Source: Sipunculus nudus
Taxonomy: Eukaryota > Annelida > Sipuncula > Golfingiida > Sipunculidae
Reading direction: 5' to 3'
DNA: 64,000 nucleotides
Assembly: GCA_026874595.1 (NCBI GenBank)
Contig: CM049313.1
Coordinates: 14,505,508-14,569,507, forward strand
Below are positions 30,937 to 43,200 of this stretch, one piece after another (position 1 is the first letter of the stretch; every line of letters starts with the position of its first letter). The translations under genes and the position numbers were made by a program. The notes below the pieces were generated by a model. That model ran no database searches. It was not told where the DNA came from and saw only the letters and a list, made by a program, of their open reading frames with translations.

Positions 30937-31554
30937 CCTATAATTATATATTATTCTTTTCTTAATTAAAATAAAATAATTATAAAAATAATGTCAAGAA
31001 ATTATTTTCCTTATTCTAGCGTATAAGCGAGGGATTATAAAAAAAATAATTAAAAAAAAACATAATTAGCACTGTACCCTCAAGAGAGAGTGAGTAAATA
31101 CTAGGCAGGGCTGCAGCAACATGCAGGTACATGCCAAATGCTGAGTAATGAGTGCCTCGTGTGCGCTTAACTTGTAAATTGTCAGGAGCTTATTTGGCAG
31201 GATACCTGTCAGGGGCGAACGGCATCGCCTACATGCATTGTCCGTTTTGTATAGGGGCGCGCGATATAATCGCTGTCATTTCCTATTCGCATTGTCATTT
31301 TTATATATCGATATTTTTCAATATTTTGTTCAAGGTGAATGAAAAATAAATATAAATATAAGGTCTTTGTTACAAATATTGACATCTAAATGGGTTGGGA
31401 CTAGTAGTTGAAGGGTGGAAGTGAAAGCTGTTATTGTGTCAAAAGTGTGGTCTATGTTCTAAGAGGCTTGATTAACAACATGCTAAAATATATGGATTGC
31501 CTTACATGGTATGACTCATACAGCCCTTTCAATTAGATGGTTAGAATTGCATCG

Positions 31555-31690
31555 AGGGGGGGGGGGGGGGGGGGCGGGGGGGGGGGGCAGGTCCAGGGGG
31601 TCCGGACCTGAGGACCTGTTTTTAAGCTTTTTGATTAGTTCTCCTGGGTTGGACCCCCCCCCCCCCCCTTCCTAAATCCTGGATCTTTTG
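31555..31690. mobile_element. CGGATCC-type repeat with long G and C runs
   Basis: Reverse-oriented relative of 34171-34310. Shares GGTCCGGACCTGAGGACCTG, CTCCTGGGTTGGACCCCCC and CTAAATCCTGGATC. A G-run of over 30 bases (with one C) opens it and a 14-base C-run closes it. Confidence 0.6.
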
Positions 31691-31699
31691 GATGAGCCA

Positions 31700-34170
31700 A
31701 AATTTCAATTTGTGTACAAATAGGGAATTATCATGTCTCTGTTGTATATACCTTTAACAATTATTAACAACGTTCTGGCTCAGTTTATCTGTTGCTTTTT
31801 TATAATAATATCTTATTGGCTTCATGAACAAAGATATTTGTCTAATAAAATAAACTGCTTATCCTAATGTGAAGTCACCAATTGCTTATGAAGTAAAAAA
31901 AAATCGGACATGATTCACATTTCTTTGTCTAGTGAATCCTGTATAATTACATGACATGAAACCCAAGAAACAAATAACCCTCCTATCAGGAGCTTTTGAA
32001 AATGTATAAGACATTACATGGTTTTAATATGTGGACATTCTTTTTTCAATGTAATTATTGTATTTCCCAATTTGAGCAGTTAATTACGTTATGGTCACTA
32101 TCTACGCACACTTGCGAACAAGCAATATTTAACAAAAGACTACTTGTGCAGCCTGTTCCCAAATGAATAAAATGTACGAATGTCTACCAAGTGTTTACGT
32201 TTTTAAATTTAAACATTCGATTGTGACAGTCTGTTAATTACTTAACGTGTTATTAACGTTATGCGAAATCATATAAGGGTTCTTTATTGGTTTCAACCGG
32301 ACGTATAATTTACCTTATATGTGATGTCATCCAGTAGCGACTTTAGATGCTCTGCGTTTTTAGCGGACAAAAGACATTTACGTTGCGGAATTGACCGCTT
32401 GAACAGGCTTTAAAAGGTACATTTTTATTTTTAAAATGAAGCTGCACTTAACAAATATGATGTCAACATATAATTTTGACTTCTATATATCAGCAGTCTG
32501 GGTTCACTGAGGTTTTATGGAATACATTTGTAACTCGTCCCTAGGCCCGTGTGGAAATCTTTAAAACAAGCTAAACCTTGGGCGCAATAAGATGCCTTTG
32601 ATAAGGCCCACAGTGTGTGCGAATCCTCAGTTCGGAACCATTAATTTATTTTGGAGCAATGCAATGTAATTTATGATGGAGCAAGGCGATTCCCAAATAT
32701 TTTCTCTTAAAGATTAAACATTTACATTGTTATCTCACTACAAAATAATCCTGTACCACAAATTTATTTTCATACCAATGTGGTAAAAGACCTCTTTGTG
32801 GCTGTTTCGTTGGTGGAGGTGTTAGAACAATTGCTCGGCTACGGGGACCATGTGAAATTGATAATACGTACAATGCACCTACTATGTCAACGTCAGTGAT
32901 CACTGCAATTATAACTATCCATCTACGGCCTTACGATCATTTTCAATGTGAGATGATTATTATTTGATGAACCTGGATATTGATCCATACCAAAATCCCC
33001 ATTTGTAAGAATGTTATGGACACAGAGTTTGGTAAGTTAAAGCCACATGCCACGCACCTCTGAGACCAAGTATTACGCGTGTCAAGGTCTTTGTTGAGTA
33101 TATTTGCGGAGCCTTCTGTTTCATAATCAATAAGAAGACATAAACTAACATATGGAAGACACATACCGTATGCAAATGAATAATATATTGTGTGATATAG
33201 AGTTAATGATACAATTTCAAAGCCGGCTGTAATCAACAAAGAAATGACCCCAGTGGTAAACCGGCCTCAAAATACGCCCATGTTAATCCTGTGTTTGCCA
33301 ATACAATTCTCTGTTATATTTTAAAGGATTCCCTATACCAGACTCAGTCCAAAGCGTAAGTTATTACTATGACAAAACTGAACGGAACTAAACACTACAT
33401 GAAAGTGAACGGATTAAAGCTTGGTTTTGGCGGGGCACGCGAATGATTCACGAAGGATGCGAATATTGAAAACAATTGACACAGTCCAACAGTCGTAGTT
33501 TAGGCTCCGAAAGTTCGCCAAACATGAGCGGGGAATCGGATGAGTCGTCATATATTCGCGGGAGTCGCTTTTAGTTCAGCGGGAATTAAAAAAAAATTAT
33601 ATTTTTTTGCGAACGTTTCCAGCATCCCTTGTCGTGATTTGCTCGTGTTTTGCTCTCTGAAATGTCTAAAAACCTTCGTCATACCCGCACGACCTAGATA
33701 CTCACAAAGTATGTGATGTTCGCAAAATCTTCGTGAAACCGTAAACAGATTCTGATAGTTTGGAGAATGTCTCGCACATGACTCGCGAAAGCAGCGATGT
33801 TCGTCCGATCATTTCTCGATCCATTCACGACATGTTTGTGTACTTTTGAGATCAGGTGATTTCGTCAGAGAAGCAAACGCGAGTATTCCACATCGGTCGC
33901 AAGAAAACCGCGCGACAAATGTACGAATGTCGCATGGGTGTCGCACGTCTTCATCACTCGCTTCCTCTTCAAAATAAAAATCTGCTCAAAATCTAACTCC
34001 GAATAAAATTCCCTAAGGATAGAATTCCTGAGGTGCACGGAACAAACTGACAAGAATAAACGAACGACTACGTCCTTTCTCGGTATAATATACGAATTCA
34101 AATTACGTGCGTTATGCACGCCAGGGTATTATCTAATAAGCAGTGGACCCCTCTTGTTGCATTTGTAAAT
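31700..34170. other. Intergenic stretch, no gene recognised
   Basis: No ORF here has a family match or good splice context. The part 33.43-33.95 kb is richer in CG and repeats TCGC/GCGAA words (GCGAATGATTCACGAAGG, GTCGCATGGGTGTCGCACG), which suggests an old dispersed repeat. The URB2 promoter and first exon probably lie between 26.3 and 34 kb. Confidence 0.4.
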
Positions 34171-34310
34171 GCAGGGGCGGATCCAGGATTAAGGAAAAGG
34201 GGGGGGGGGGGTCCAACCCAGGAGGACAAATAAAAACCCTAATAAAAGGTCCTCAGGTCTAAAAAAGGGGGGGTGGGGTCCAGGCGACAAAATTTTTGTC
34301 TGAAGTCCTT
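34171..34310. mobile_element. CGGATCC-type repeat
   Basis: Begins GCAGGGGCGGATCCAGGATT, then a G-run, GTCCAACCCAGGAGGACA, and AAAGGTCCTCAGGTC. Inverse of the copy at 31.55 kb. Confidence 0.6.
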
Positions 34311-34679
34311 TAAAAAAACGTTGTTTCTGATGAAAATGTGTGTAGTAGTTATTCTTGATTTATGCATTTCTTGAAAAAGTATGTGTTGTTCTATTACAAG
34401 ACCGATAAACCACTTTCAAACCCATGACTGTTATATTTCTGTAAAAATTATATCTGATATGTTATATTTTCACCGTTGAGGAAAGAGTATTACGTAACGC
34501 ATGGAACTCCAGAGCTAAGGAATCGTACAAGCAAGGGCAAAGGTAGATTTTAACCAAAGTATTATGTAATATGTTAAAAATATGTTCAAACCAGTTCGTA
34601 GCAGAATTACGAACACGAATAATAATATGTAATAAAAAGTTATTAATTCGCAATCAATTCGTTTTCAACTCGCCAGGAG

Positions 34680-35590
34680 TTCGCTACAAAATGGCCCTAC
34701 TTGTAATGGACGTATGAGGCCGATTAGGTCACTAACCGCCTAAAGGAAAGACCGGACAGGAACTTCCCTTATCTGGAAATTTGTCAGGCATAATTTGCAT
34801 ACCTGTAGTCTGTGACGCTTGTTTACGGCTAACATTTTCATACAACTATATCGACAATATTCGGAAGAAGTAACGCGTGTCTTATCAATGGCTCAATATA
34901 ATGCACACAACCGAAGTCGGCAATATTTTGAGAAATTGTTATTAACATTCACTTCCATCCTAATGCAAATGAGTTGACATGGCCCTTGTGTCTGAAGCCA
35001 AGGAACGTTCGTGTCGCGATGACCCTGGTTATCCGTGGTTAATTTTAAAAGTTGCTATGTTTCAAATATGTATATATCGTCTCGGCGACCTGGTTTGTGA
35101 TAGGTGACTTTAAGTTTCTACCGGTTTTAATCCACTGCATGATTAGCAGGCACACGCTGGATGTAATTTTCCCAGTAGATTACCCCCCCCCCCGGTAAAT
35201 ATAGCTCGCAGTAATATTACCGGGGATGGGGACGGGGGCGAGGTTGAACTTGATTTCAGAAGTACCCGGGGTAACTTTGAATTGATACAATCTAAACCTC
35301 TACACGTGTTATGCGCTTTGATCATATACGCAGGAGTCATTATCCATACAATTGAAAAAAAAAAATAATATTGTGCGTCTTTATTCGTTTTATATAGAAT
35401 CTAAACCCTGTATCTTAAACGCACTGAATTCATATCAATATATCATACGTGAAAACATGGTAATTTATCATTTAGCTTATTCAGGGTTTTTCTGAGCAGG
35501 GTTTCTTTACCTGAAATAAAGTCTACACTTCCTTTGGGGTTTAACAGAAAATTGTAGCGGGGTGTGAATCTCAAAAAGGATTTCTGCACG
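34680..35590. other. Intergenic stretch, nothing recognised
   Basis: Mostly unique-looking AT-rich DNA with a C-run at 35161-35173. No coding exon supported. Confidence 0.4.
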
Positions 35591-35595
35591 CGTAA

Positions 35596-36185
35596 AGCCC
35601 CTTTCACACATTCACGGATAGCAACAGGGATCACCCCGGACCTTAATCCGTGGTGTTCCGGGGACAGCAGCGCGATTTCGTAAATGGGGCTTCACATATG
35701 CACGGATAGCAACACGGATAATCAGGGAGCATCGTTCCGGAATCATCCGTGTTATCTACGGAATCGCCGTGTAAACACCGGGGATCACCGTGTTAACACC
35801 GTGTTGAATCCGTAGTGATCCTTGGTGCGACAGCATGTTCGGAGAAAAAACTTAAACCTGCACCCGGAAATTGCCGGTCTCAATACAGAGCTCCCGGTGG
35901 CTACACGGTGAACTCCCGGATGTATACGGTGGCTACACGGAAGTGCACGGTGCCTACAAGGAGTGATACGGATGATTTTTCATCCGTGTACTCCGGGACG
36001 AAAAATTGTGCAGGTTTAATTTTTTCTCCGAACATGCCGGTGCGCCAAGGATCACTATGGATGCAACACGGTGTTGCCCGGAGTTTACACGTTGATGACG
36101 GAGTTAACACGGATGTTTCCGGAACCATGATCTGGGATGATCCGTGATGATCCGTGATGCTATCCGTGAATGTGTGAAAGGGGCT
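35596..36185. mobile_element. PIF/Harbinger-like fold-back MITE, 590 bp
   Basis: Perfect 28-bp terminal inverted repeats at 35596-35623 and 36158-36185, beginning AGCCCCTTTCACACATTCAC. They are flanked by the direct 3-bp duplication TAA (35593-35595, 36186-36188). A TAA/TWA target is the hallmark of PIF/Harbinger. The arms keep pairing inwards (GCATGTTCGGAGAAAAAA against TTTTTTCTCCGAACATGC), so most of the element folds on itself. It is dense in ATCCGTG/CACGGAT words and encodes nothing. ORFs of 110 and 138 codons across it are by-products. Confidence 0.85.
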
Positions 36186-36189
36186 TAAG

Positions 36190-38387
36190 GACGCGATTTC
36201 CTGGCTCCCTGCCAAGTTCTGAGCTCTGCCCACACATGCCTGCTTACATTGATCCCTTGTGCTTTTTAGCTGTGAAATAAACTGCATTATAAAAAAAATA
36301 GAAATCACTGTAACCATCCATTAGGTCAATATAACAATTAATAAACAAGTGTAAGTTACCTTTCTTGTGGGAAATTTTTTTTTATCAAAACATCCGGTTG
36401 TCATTCAAAATAAAATCATGTGTCAATCTCAGTATTTATCAGGAAAATTCTACCTGCAGATTTGGTGTTTCGGCTGTTACTGGAAATATAATCAGCCGCA
36501 AAAACTGGCCCTTTGGTGGCATATTTCTCAATAACTCATACATCAAAGGAATTCGTTTTAAGGATTTAGAATATTCCGAGGTAATTATTTGTCTAAACTC
36601 CCTTTTTGTTTTATGGTCTTTTGTTTACAAAAAAAGTTTTTTTTTTAATATAAAGAGAAATAAAAAGAGTTTCTTGAAATTTTGCTTGGTTTATTCTGAG
36701 CCTACAAAATTTTTGATTGCTTGTTCTAGATATTTGGAATAAATCTGAGAAAAAAATATAACTTGATTGTCAAACATTATATATACTCCTGTCAATTGGA
36801 TTAGAAAATTTAGTATTAACCTAGACTGGTTAAACTTGAAAAAAAAAGTTAATATAAAGCTCGCTCAATATTTTTTGGTTCCAGGATCCTTAAAACCAGT
36901 TATTAGTTGCTGTGGTGTTACAACCATTCCTTCCTTGACTGTTGTAATAACACCTATGGACGGTGAAATTATACAAAAGTTTGGTGAAAACATTCGCGTG
37001 CACGGTCTACGACGATGTCCGCGCTTTACATTATTCCAACATGCAAACATTATACATTTTTTTATTTTAAGCCTTTTGAGGCATACAAATCTGTAGCTTG
37101 TATATGCCTAGCAGAAGTTTTATCTATTTTAGATAAATGTGTATTCCGTCAGAACCGTGAAAAGCCAACTCAGTTATACACATATTTTATGGTTAGACCT
37201 GTATTTTAAAGTGACAAAATATTTGTTGTTGGAAAGCTTAGTAAAAAATTAAGAACAGTTTTCTTTCCTCATAAAGATGCAATATTCCTCATTTTCGATG
37301 CAGTTTTTACAGGACTGATTCAGGCACTCTGACATATCCTTTGCAAGGAGTTAAGCTTCCGCTTCATCTCTGTGATTTATATCTTGTCACGCTTTTCTTT
37401 AACAGACGCTCATCAGGTATTCATTTTCGTATTTGCCGCAGCCTATATAAGATCATGGCAATTAGGGGCAACCTTCCTTCAGAGGTCGTTTCTACTCGAA
37501 ACGAATCTTCTCTTCGGTGCATTTTGGATGTCGGATATTGTCTCCAACAATCCCAAAACAGCCGTGCTAAAGAGTCCTGCCCTTGTGAGTCCGAATTTGG
37601 GCAGTGTGGGCCAGTGATTCTGGCCAGGAGAATTAGGCCTACCAATATCATGTGAGAATCATAACTTTAAGCTTACTTGTCTAGTGCACAAGCCCGTTAC
37701 AGCATTACGTAACATCAGCCTTCAACAAACCTATTATATTTTACATACATGGAAAAGTATATATCGATCTCTCTCACTTATATCTATAAAATTTTAAAAA
37801 CTCAACAGGGAAAATGACTTTCAAGAGACAAGAGCAGCAGTGACACATGACACATCAGTGCCATTGAAGCGGTATACATTTTGTTCGAATAAGGGACTTG
37901 CTGTGTAAAACAGGTTGTCACAGAACCATGATAAACACGACGGAGTGGTGTCCATTATCTATACATATACGCAGTCAAGAACTGTTCAGAGGCAGTGAAC
38001 TTGAACCGGACGCTTTGCAAGAAAGCAAAGTTCCCCAACAGTTTCTGTCGTTCGCGAAAAAAAAAAATGAATGAAGTTCGAAGCCGTCTAAAGCCTACGA
38101 AGAAATCTTGTTGACTGCTGTGGAAATTGGATTACATAAAAGTACATTCACATAAGGTACAAAAAGGTACATTCTTATATGTTTTCAACCGACGCAACTT
38201 ACAGGCTGGAATTTGCACTTGATGTGTCATAAGGATGAACTTTATTAAACCTGAAAAACAGAACCAATTGTCTTATTTATGTATAACAAACACGTATGGA
38301 CAGGAAAGGGTGCTTTCAAAATCCAAGTTTAAAAGAGAAAAATTCCTTGAAACCTATCTTCATTAGAAAGAGGAAACTGAGAAGAGA
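36190..38387. other. Upstream region of the DEG/ENaC gene
   Basis: Several open frames occur (36365-36742 plus, 36767-37096 plus, 37341-37655 plus), but none shows a known motif or paired splice sites. One minus frame at 36865-37050 reads VKEGMVVTPQQLITGFKDPG, which may be a degraded mobile-element ORF; I cannot name it. The promoter and 5' UTR of the channel gene should be here. Confidence 0.35.
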
Positions 38388-38588
38388 ATGGGGAGAATCA
38401 AGGACAAAATAAAAGAGTTTACGGAATGTACAACTATTTACGGAGTTGGACGTCTCACGGCATCAAAAGGATTCTGGCAAAGATTCTTGTGGATAGCATG
38501 CCTTCTAGGAGCGTTAGGAACACTTTCCTGGCAGATAACTCGTCTGTTTTGCAGGTACCTTGATAAACCAGATATTGTGCATATCCGG
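38388..38588 (+). CDS. DEG/ENaC sodium channel, first coding exon
   Basis: ATG with A at -3 and G at +4, 67 codons, then donor ATCCGG|GTAAGT in phase 0. The product has the DEG/ENaC N-terminus: cytoplasmic KEFTECTTIYGVGRLTASKG, then a first membrane segment FLWIACLLGALGTLSWQITR ending in RYLDKPDIVHI. This matches the family pattern (FxxxTTxHGxxRI, then TM1 with a conserved Trp-Gln). Trimeric channels of this family include FMRFamide- or acid-gated and epithelial types; which one cannot be told from this exon. The usual gating His-Gly is Tyr-Gly here. Expected next is the FPAVTxCN exon, which I did not find within the remaining 25 kb. So the first intron is very long, the exon is hidden among repeats, or the gene is truncated. 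Confidence 0.8.
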
Positions 38589-38989
38589 GTAAGTTCATTT
38601 TGTATAAATGCATTATATTTAAGCTGAACATGTTGAGCTATTGTGGATATCCGGGGTAGTTTCTGTCAAGCTTGATAAAGGCAATATAAATTGTTGTAAA
38701 TTAAAAAATACAAATGGTCCAATTCCCCATGGTTAGAAATAACAAAGTATTTTCATGCTAGTAGATGTTTCTTTGATTTCAGTATTGTATCCCAGTAATT
38801 ACTAGAAAATATATGTTCAGGTGATTAGGGGGAGGGGCATGTCCTTCCCCCCCCCCCCCCGGATGCCCTTAGATGTCTTAAATGATGAAAAGAAGAAAGT
38901 TATAGTTTCCAAAATAAATCTTGTCGATAACTGTTGCAGTTTCCACGTGTTCCCTTATTCTTTTACAGAGAAACAATATTGACATTCCT

Positions 38990-39545
38990 CTTGGTATTTT
39001 TGTACAGCATCTTCTTCATCAGCATTGACACAGATGTCTTTAGATTGGATCTAGTAAGGAAGATTTTCTACAGTTGATTATATCAGCAGTTTTTGCAAGG
39101 GGCTTTTCCTGATGGTAGCCTATCAATTGCCACACTCAATTCGGGAGGGAATGTCATCAAGTTCAGTCATATGTGGTAGACTACGGTCTATTGCTGAAAT
39201 ACAGTCTGACCTACCTTGTTTCCCATGAGTAGAGTTCAGATTAATGCTCAACCCATCTTTCCGTCTGCTTTGTCTTATCAGTGAATTTTTCTCCTGAAGA
39301 AGACATAAATAGTGCCGTCTTGATAGGAGTAGGGTCAGTGGCCTTTATAATGCCGTCATAAATGTTTTTGATGTTGGCATGTCTAGACTCTTTTGAATAT
39401 TGGTGCACAGATCTGTCCAGTATTAATTGATGTATTTCCTGACCGTCTTCTAGACTTTGCTTCTGGAAGTCTGCAATGGCTTCTTAGACTGAAGAAATGG
39501 ATGATCTTTGTGATTTTGAAGGGCGATGCTTTATAACTCGATGAG
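38990..39545 (-). mobile_element. Degraded LINE ORF2 fragment (endonuclease-RT linker)
   Basis: On the minus strand one frame reads YDGIIKATDPTPIKTALF and SSGEKFTDKTKQTERWVEH, the standard linker between endonuclease and reverse transcriptase in many LINEs (pattern: GPTPIKTAPL...GE.ITDK..Q..RWVEHY). Further on, AIDRLPSGKAP matches the start of the RT domain. Many stops and frameshifts. It lies in the first intron of the channel gene, antisense to it. Confidence 0.72.
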
Positions 39546-39575
39546 TGGATCACGCCTAACAGCATTTTATTATTG

Positions 39576-39596
39576 GGGGGGGGGGGGGGGGGGGGG
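39576..39596. repeat. Poly(G) run
   Basis: About 20 consecutive G. Confidence 0.9.
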
Positions 39597-39889
39597 TTAC
39601 AAAAAATGGGGTAGTAGTCTTTGCTGTTGCCACTTCCTTTCTTTCAAAAAGACTGACATGGCAGGTGAGTTAGCGACTTTCCTTAGTTGTTTCAACTTTA
39701 TTCAGAATGCAAGCGGTCTTGGTTTAATTTCTGTGCTCATATTGCATTGTCAGTCACCAGAAGATGGTCTGTGTGACATCATTTCCTGGCTTTGCTCCTT
39801 TTTAAGTAATATAGTTTCTTTTTTCTGATCATTAGGCAAATGAGAAATTGTGGTATTCTGCATCGTGGTACGTTCGGGTAATATTCGAG

Positions 39890-41347
39890 AATGTTGTCGA
39901 GGTGTGACCGTCTTGTGATGATGAGGTCTAGCTGGCGTCAGTGCTTGGACCTTGTCGAAGTGTGAACATCTTTGATGATGAGGTCTAGCTGGTCTTAGTG
40001 CTTATATTATGCCGAGGTGTGCACATCTTGTGATGATGAGGTCTAGCTGGTGTCAGTGCTTATACCATGCCGAGGTGTGAACATCTTGTGATGTTGAGGT
40101 CTATCTGGCGTCAGTGCTTATACCCTGTCGAGATGTGACCAACTTGTGATGATGAGGTCTAGCTTGCGTCAGTGCTTGGACCTTGTCGAGGTGTGAACGT
40201 CTTGTGATGAAGAGGTCTAGCCGATGCTAGTGCTTATATCTTGTCGAGTCGTGACCGTCTTGTGATGATGAGGTCTAGCCGGTGCCAGTGCTTATACCTT
40301 GTCGAGGTGTGACCGTCTTGTGATGATGAGGTCTAGCCGGTGTTAGTGCTTATACCTTGTCGAGGCGTGACCGTCTTGTGATGATGAGGTCTAGCTGGTG
40401 CCAGTGCTTATACCTTGTCGAGGTGTGACCGTCTTGTGTTGATGAGGTCTAGCCGGTGATAGTGCTTATACCTTGTCGAGTCGTGACCGTCTTGTGATGA
40501 TGAGGTCTAGCCGGTGCCAGTGCTTATACCTTGTCGAGGTGTGACCGTCTTGTGATGATGAGTTCTAGCCGATGCCAGTGCTTATACCTTGTCGAGGTGT
40601 GACCGTCTTGTGATGATGAGGTCTAGCCGGTGCCAGTGCTTATACCTTGTCGAGGCGTGACCGTCTTGTGATGATGAGGTCTAGCCGTTGCCAGTGCTTA
40701 TACCTTGTCGAGGTGTGACCGTCTTGTGATGATGAATTCTAGCCGGTGCCAGTGCTTATACCTTGTCGAGGTGTGACCGTCTTGTGTTGATGAGGTCTAG
40801 CCGGTGATAGTGCTTATACCTTGTCGAGGTGTGACCGTCTTGTGATGATGAGGTCTAGCCGGTGCCAGTGCTTATACCTTGTCGAGGTGTGACCGTCTTG
40901 TGATGATGAGGTCTAGCCGGTGCCAGTGCTTATACCTTGTCGAGGTGTGACCGTCTTGTGATGATGAGGTATAGCCGGTGTTAGTGCTTATACCTTGTCG
41001 AGGTTGAGGTCTAGCCGGTGCCAGTGCTTATACCTTGTCGAGGTGTGACCGTCTTGTGATGATGAATTCTAGCCGGTGCCAGTGCTTATACCTTGTCGAG
41101 GTGTGACCGTCTTGTGATGATGAGTTCTAGCCGATGCCTGTGCTTATACCTTGTCGAGGTGTGACCGTCTTGTGATGATGAGGTCTAGCCGGTGTTAGTG
41201 CTTATACCTTGTCGAGGCGTGACCGTCTTGTGATGATGAGGTCTAGCCGGTGCCAGTGCTTACACCTTGTCGAGGTGTGACCGTCTTGTGATGATGAGGT
41301 CTAGCTGGTGTCAGTGCTTAGACCTTGTCAATGTTTGACCGTCTGCT
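39890..41347. repeat. 58-bp minisatellite, about 25 copies
   Basis: Unit reads CTTGTGATGATGAGGTCTAG, then CCGGTGCCAGTGCTTATACC, then TTGTCGAGGTGTGACCGT (58 bp). Copies at both edges (39.9-40.2 and 41.3 kb) are most diverged. The centre is near-uniform. One copy near 40,999-41,015 lacks about 18 bp. Variant units recur at six-unit spacing, for example the GTGTTGATGAGG...GGTGATAG type at 40436 and 40785. It lies in the putative first intron of the DEG/ENaC gene. Confidence 0.95.
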
Positions 41348-41747
41348 TACGAGAAAAGGTGTCCGTTAAACACTAGGCATGAAGTTTGCATGTTTCAAGC
41401 AGGCGCTGCCTATTGTTGTTGATTAATTCTCCTAAATGGCCGAGGCATATTGCCATGCATCCTGCTCTGAGCTCACTCTGTCACTGAAGTCTTCGTTTGT
41501 AACAGTAGTTCCTGTTTTGGGCACTATGTGATGATGATGGTGATTATGATGGTTGTAGAATGCATCCTTGACATCGTTGCTTGCTGTGAGGATGAGCAAA
41601 CATATTCAGTAGGTTTTCAGAGATATCAGATGTATTGAGGCGCAATGAAAGAAGGTGCTCTGTTCCGTTGACCCCACGTTTAACTGTGCCTAGTTGGGAT
41701 ATTTCTGATAGTAAACCCTACTCCGTACTCATAAAAGTTCATTTTAA

Positions 41748-41749
<2 letters not shown>

Positions 41750-41820
<71 letters not shown>

Positions 41821-41824
41821 TGTG
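41750..41824. repeat. (AT)n microsatellite
   Basis: Long AT run with one TG interruption and a short TG tail. ORFs made of Tyr-Ile repeats here are artefacts. Confidence 0.95.
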
Positions 41825-42198
41825 TGTGGAAAAATGTTTATGGCAGAAGTATTTTGGTTATGCATGTATTTCCCTCCGCCAGCAGTTGAGGGGTTCATCC
41901 CTGTTCGTGTGTGTGTTTATGCCAACACAATTCACGCAATCATGAACGGGATCTCATGAAATTTTTCGGACATTTTTGGAATTAAGATTTTGGTTTGAAA
42001 CGGAACTTGAACCGGATTCAGGAAACACATAAGGAATATTCACAAATGTAAGGTCATTTATGCACGAATGAACCTGGGAATATGGGCAAAGTGAGTGAAT
42101 GGAAACATGGCTCACGTGGCGAAAACCCACGTGGCGGAGGGTTGCGTTCAATAGAATTCAGATTTCTAGTTAAAAATTGTTATATGATTTCTTAATTG

Positions 42199-42201
<3 letters not shown>

Positions 42202-42237
<36 letters not shown>
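42202..42237. repeat. (AT)n microsatellite
   Basis: About 17 AT units. Confidence 0.95.
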
Positions 42238-42242
<5 letters not shown>

Positions 42243-42392
42243 AATAAAATTTTTGTCCATAGGCCTACTATGTACAAAACGTGTCCAGGTACTTGGTAAA
42301 TTAACTACCTTTGTGGGAAGGGACACGAATTACTTCTACTTATTTTTAATAAATAAAGGTCTAACGTTTGGGAAAGTGTCTGACGTTTTAAG

Positions 42393-43200
42393 CTCAGCTT
42401 AAAGTAAACTGTAGCAATGGCGCTTGGTTCGTCGTCCGTCCGGCTATCTGGTTTTCAGGCAGTCCGTTAGCAAGCTAATAAATCGTAACCACTAGACTAA
42501 TGAATTACAGCATTTGTGTCAGTTTCTCAGCTTTGGCTTCATCTAGTGTCCTTCAACATTAATTATTTCTTGATCATAAATAGTTTCGTCAGTTCTTTAA
42601 GACTGCTATCGCCACCTGTACCTTCTCTGTTTTTAACGCATTTTTTCCACTACAAAACGACATCAATGGCATTTGTTTCCCAAATATGGGTATCTATTGT
42701 CCAGAAACGGTTGTGTTTATTGATAATAATATCATTAGTTCCTGAAGACTGGTGGCGCTAGCTGTTTCCTTTTGTACTACAGACCAAATGCGAACCTGTG
42801 CAATGAGATATACACCAGGTATAATGCTTTAATGCTGGACCATTACTTTTTAAGTACATGTGTAACATGAATATAAAGAATGCAAGTAATAAAAATTGTG
42901 TACAAGAACCAATTACACAAACTGCTGAAATTCTAGCATGCGTGCACACAACAAAAAATGATTGTAGGTGGCACCACCAGTCTTGTATACGACGAATCTA
43001 TCAGAGATGTACACATGTGCCCAATTAGAGGGTGATATATCAAACCCCTCCTAAGAAATAAGCAGGCACATACACTGTGCGAAAGTCATTGTAGGTGGCG
43101 ACACCGGTCTTGTGAACGAGAAAGCCATCAAAGACGCACAGAAAGGTCAAAATATCAGACCAATACATCAAACTACTCTTGATTTTGATGGACTGGGCTG
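42393..43200. repeat. Diverged AGCTC/GTCCGTCC-type repeat
   Basis: Opens with AAGCTCAGCTTAAAG and TTCGTCGTCCGTCCGG. Contains ACTGGTGGCGCTAGCTGT near 42750, AGGTGGCACCACCAGTC near 42967 and AGGTGGCGACACCGGTC near 43092. This is an older relative of the compound repeat at 45.4-49.8 kb. Confidence 0.55.

Noticed and set aside
32943-33239. 98-codon minus ORF
   Set aside because: Low-complexity hydrophobic composition, no family pattern, no splice-site support.
35815-36317. ORFs of 110 codons (plus) and 138 codons (minus)
   Set aside because: Both lie inside the palindromic Harbinger-like MITE, where open frames on both strands follow from the inverted repeat.
36767-37209. Possible plus-strand gene with GSLKPVISCCGV
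   Set aside because: No splice context or known motif. The minus frame looks as likely, so left unassigned.
39890-41347. CRISPR-like regular repeat
   Set aside because: Units are contiguous with no unique spacers, and the genome is eukaryotic. It is a minisatellite.
41635-42402. ORFs rich in Tyr-Ile repeats
   Set aside because: Translations of (AT)n tracts.
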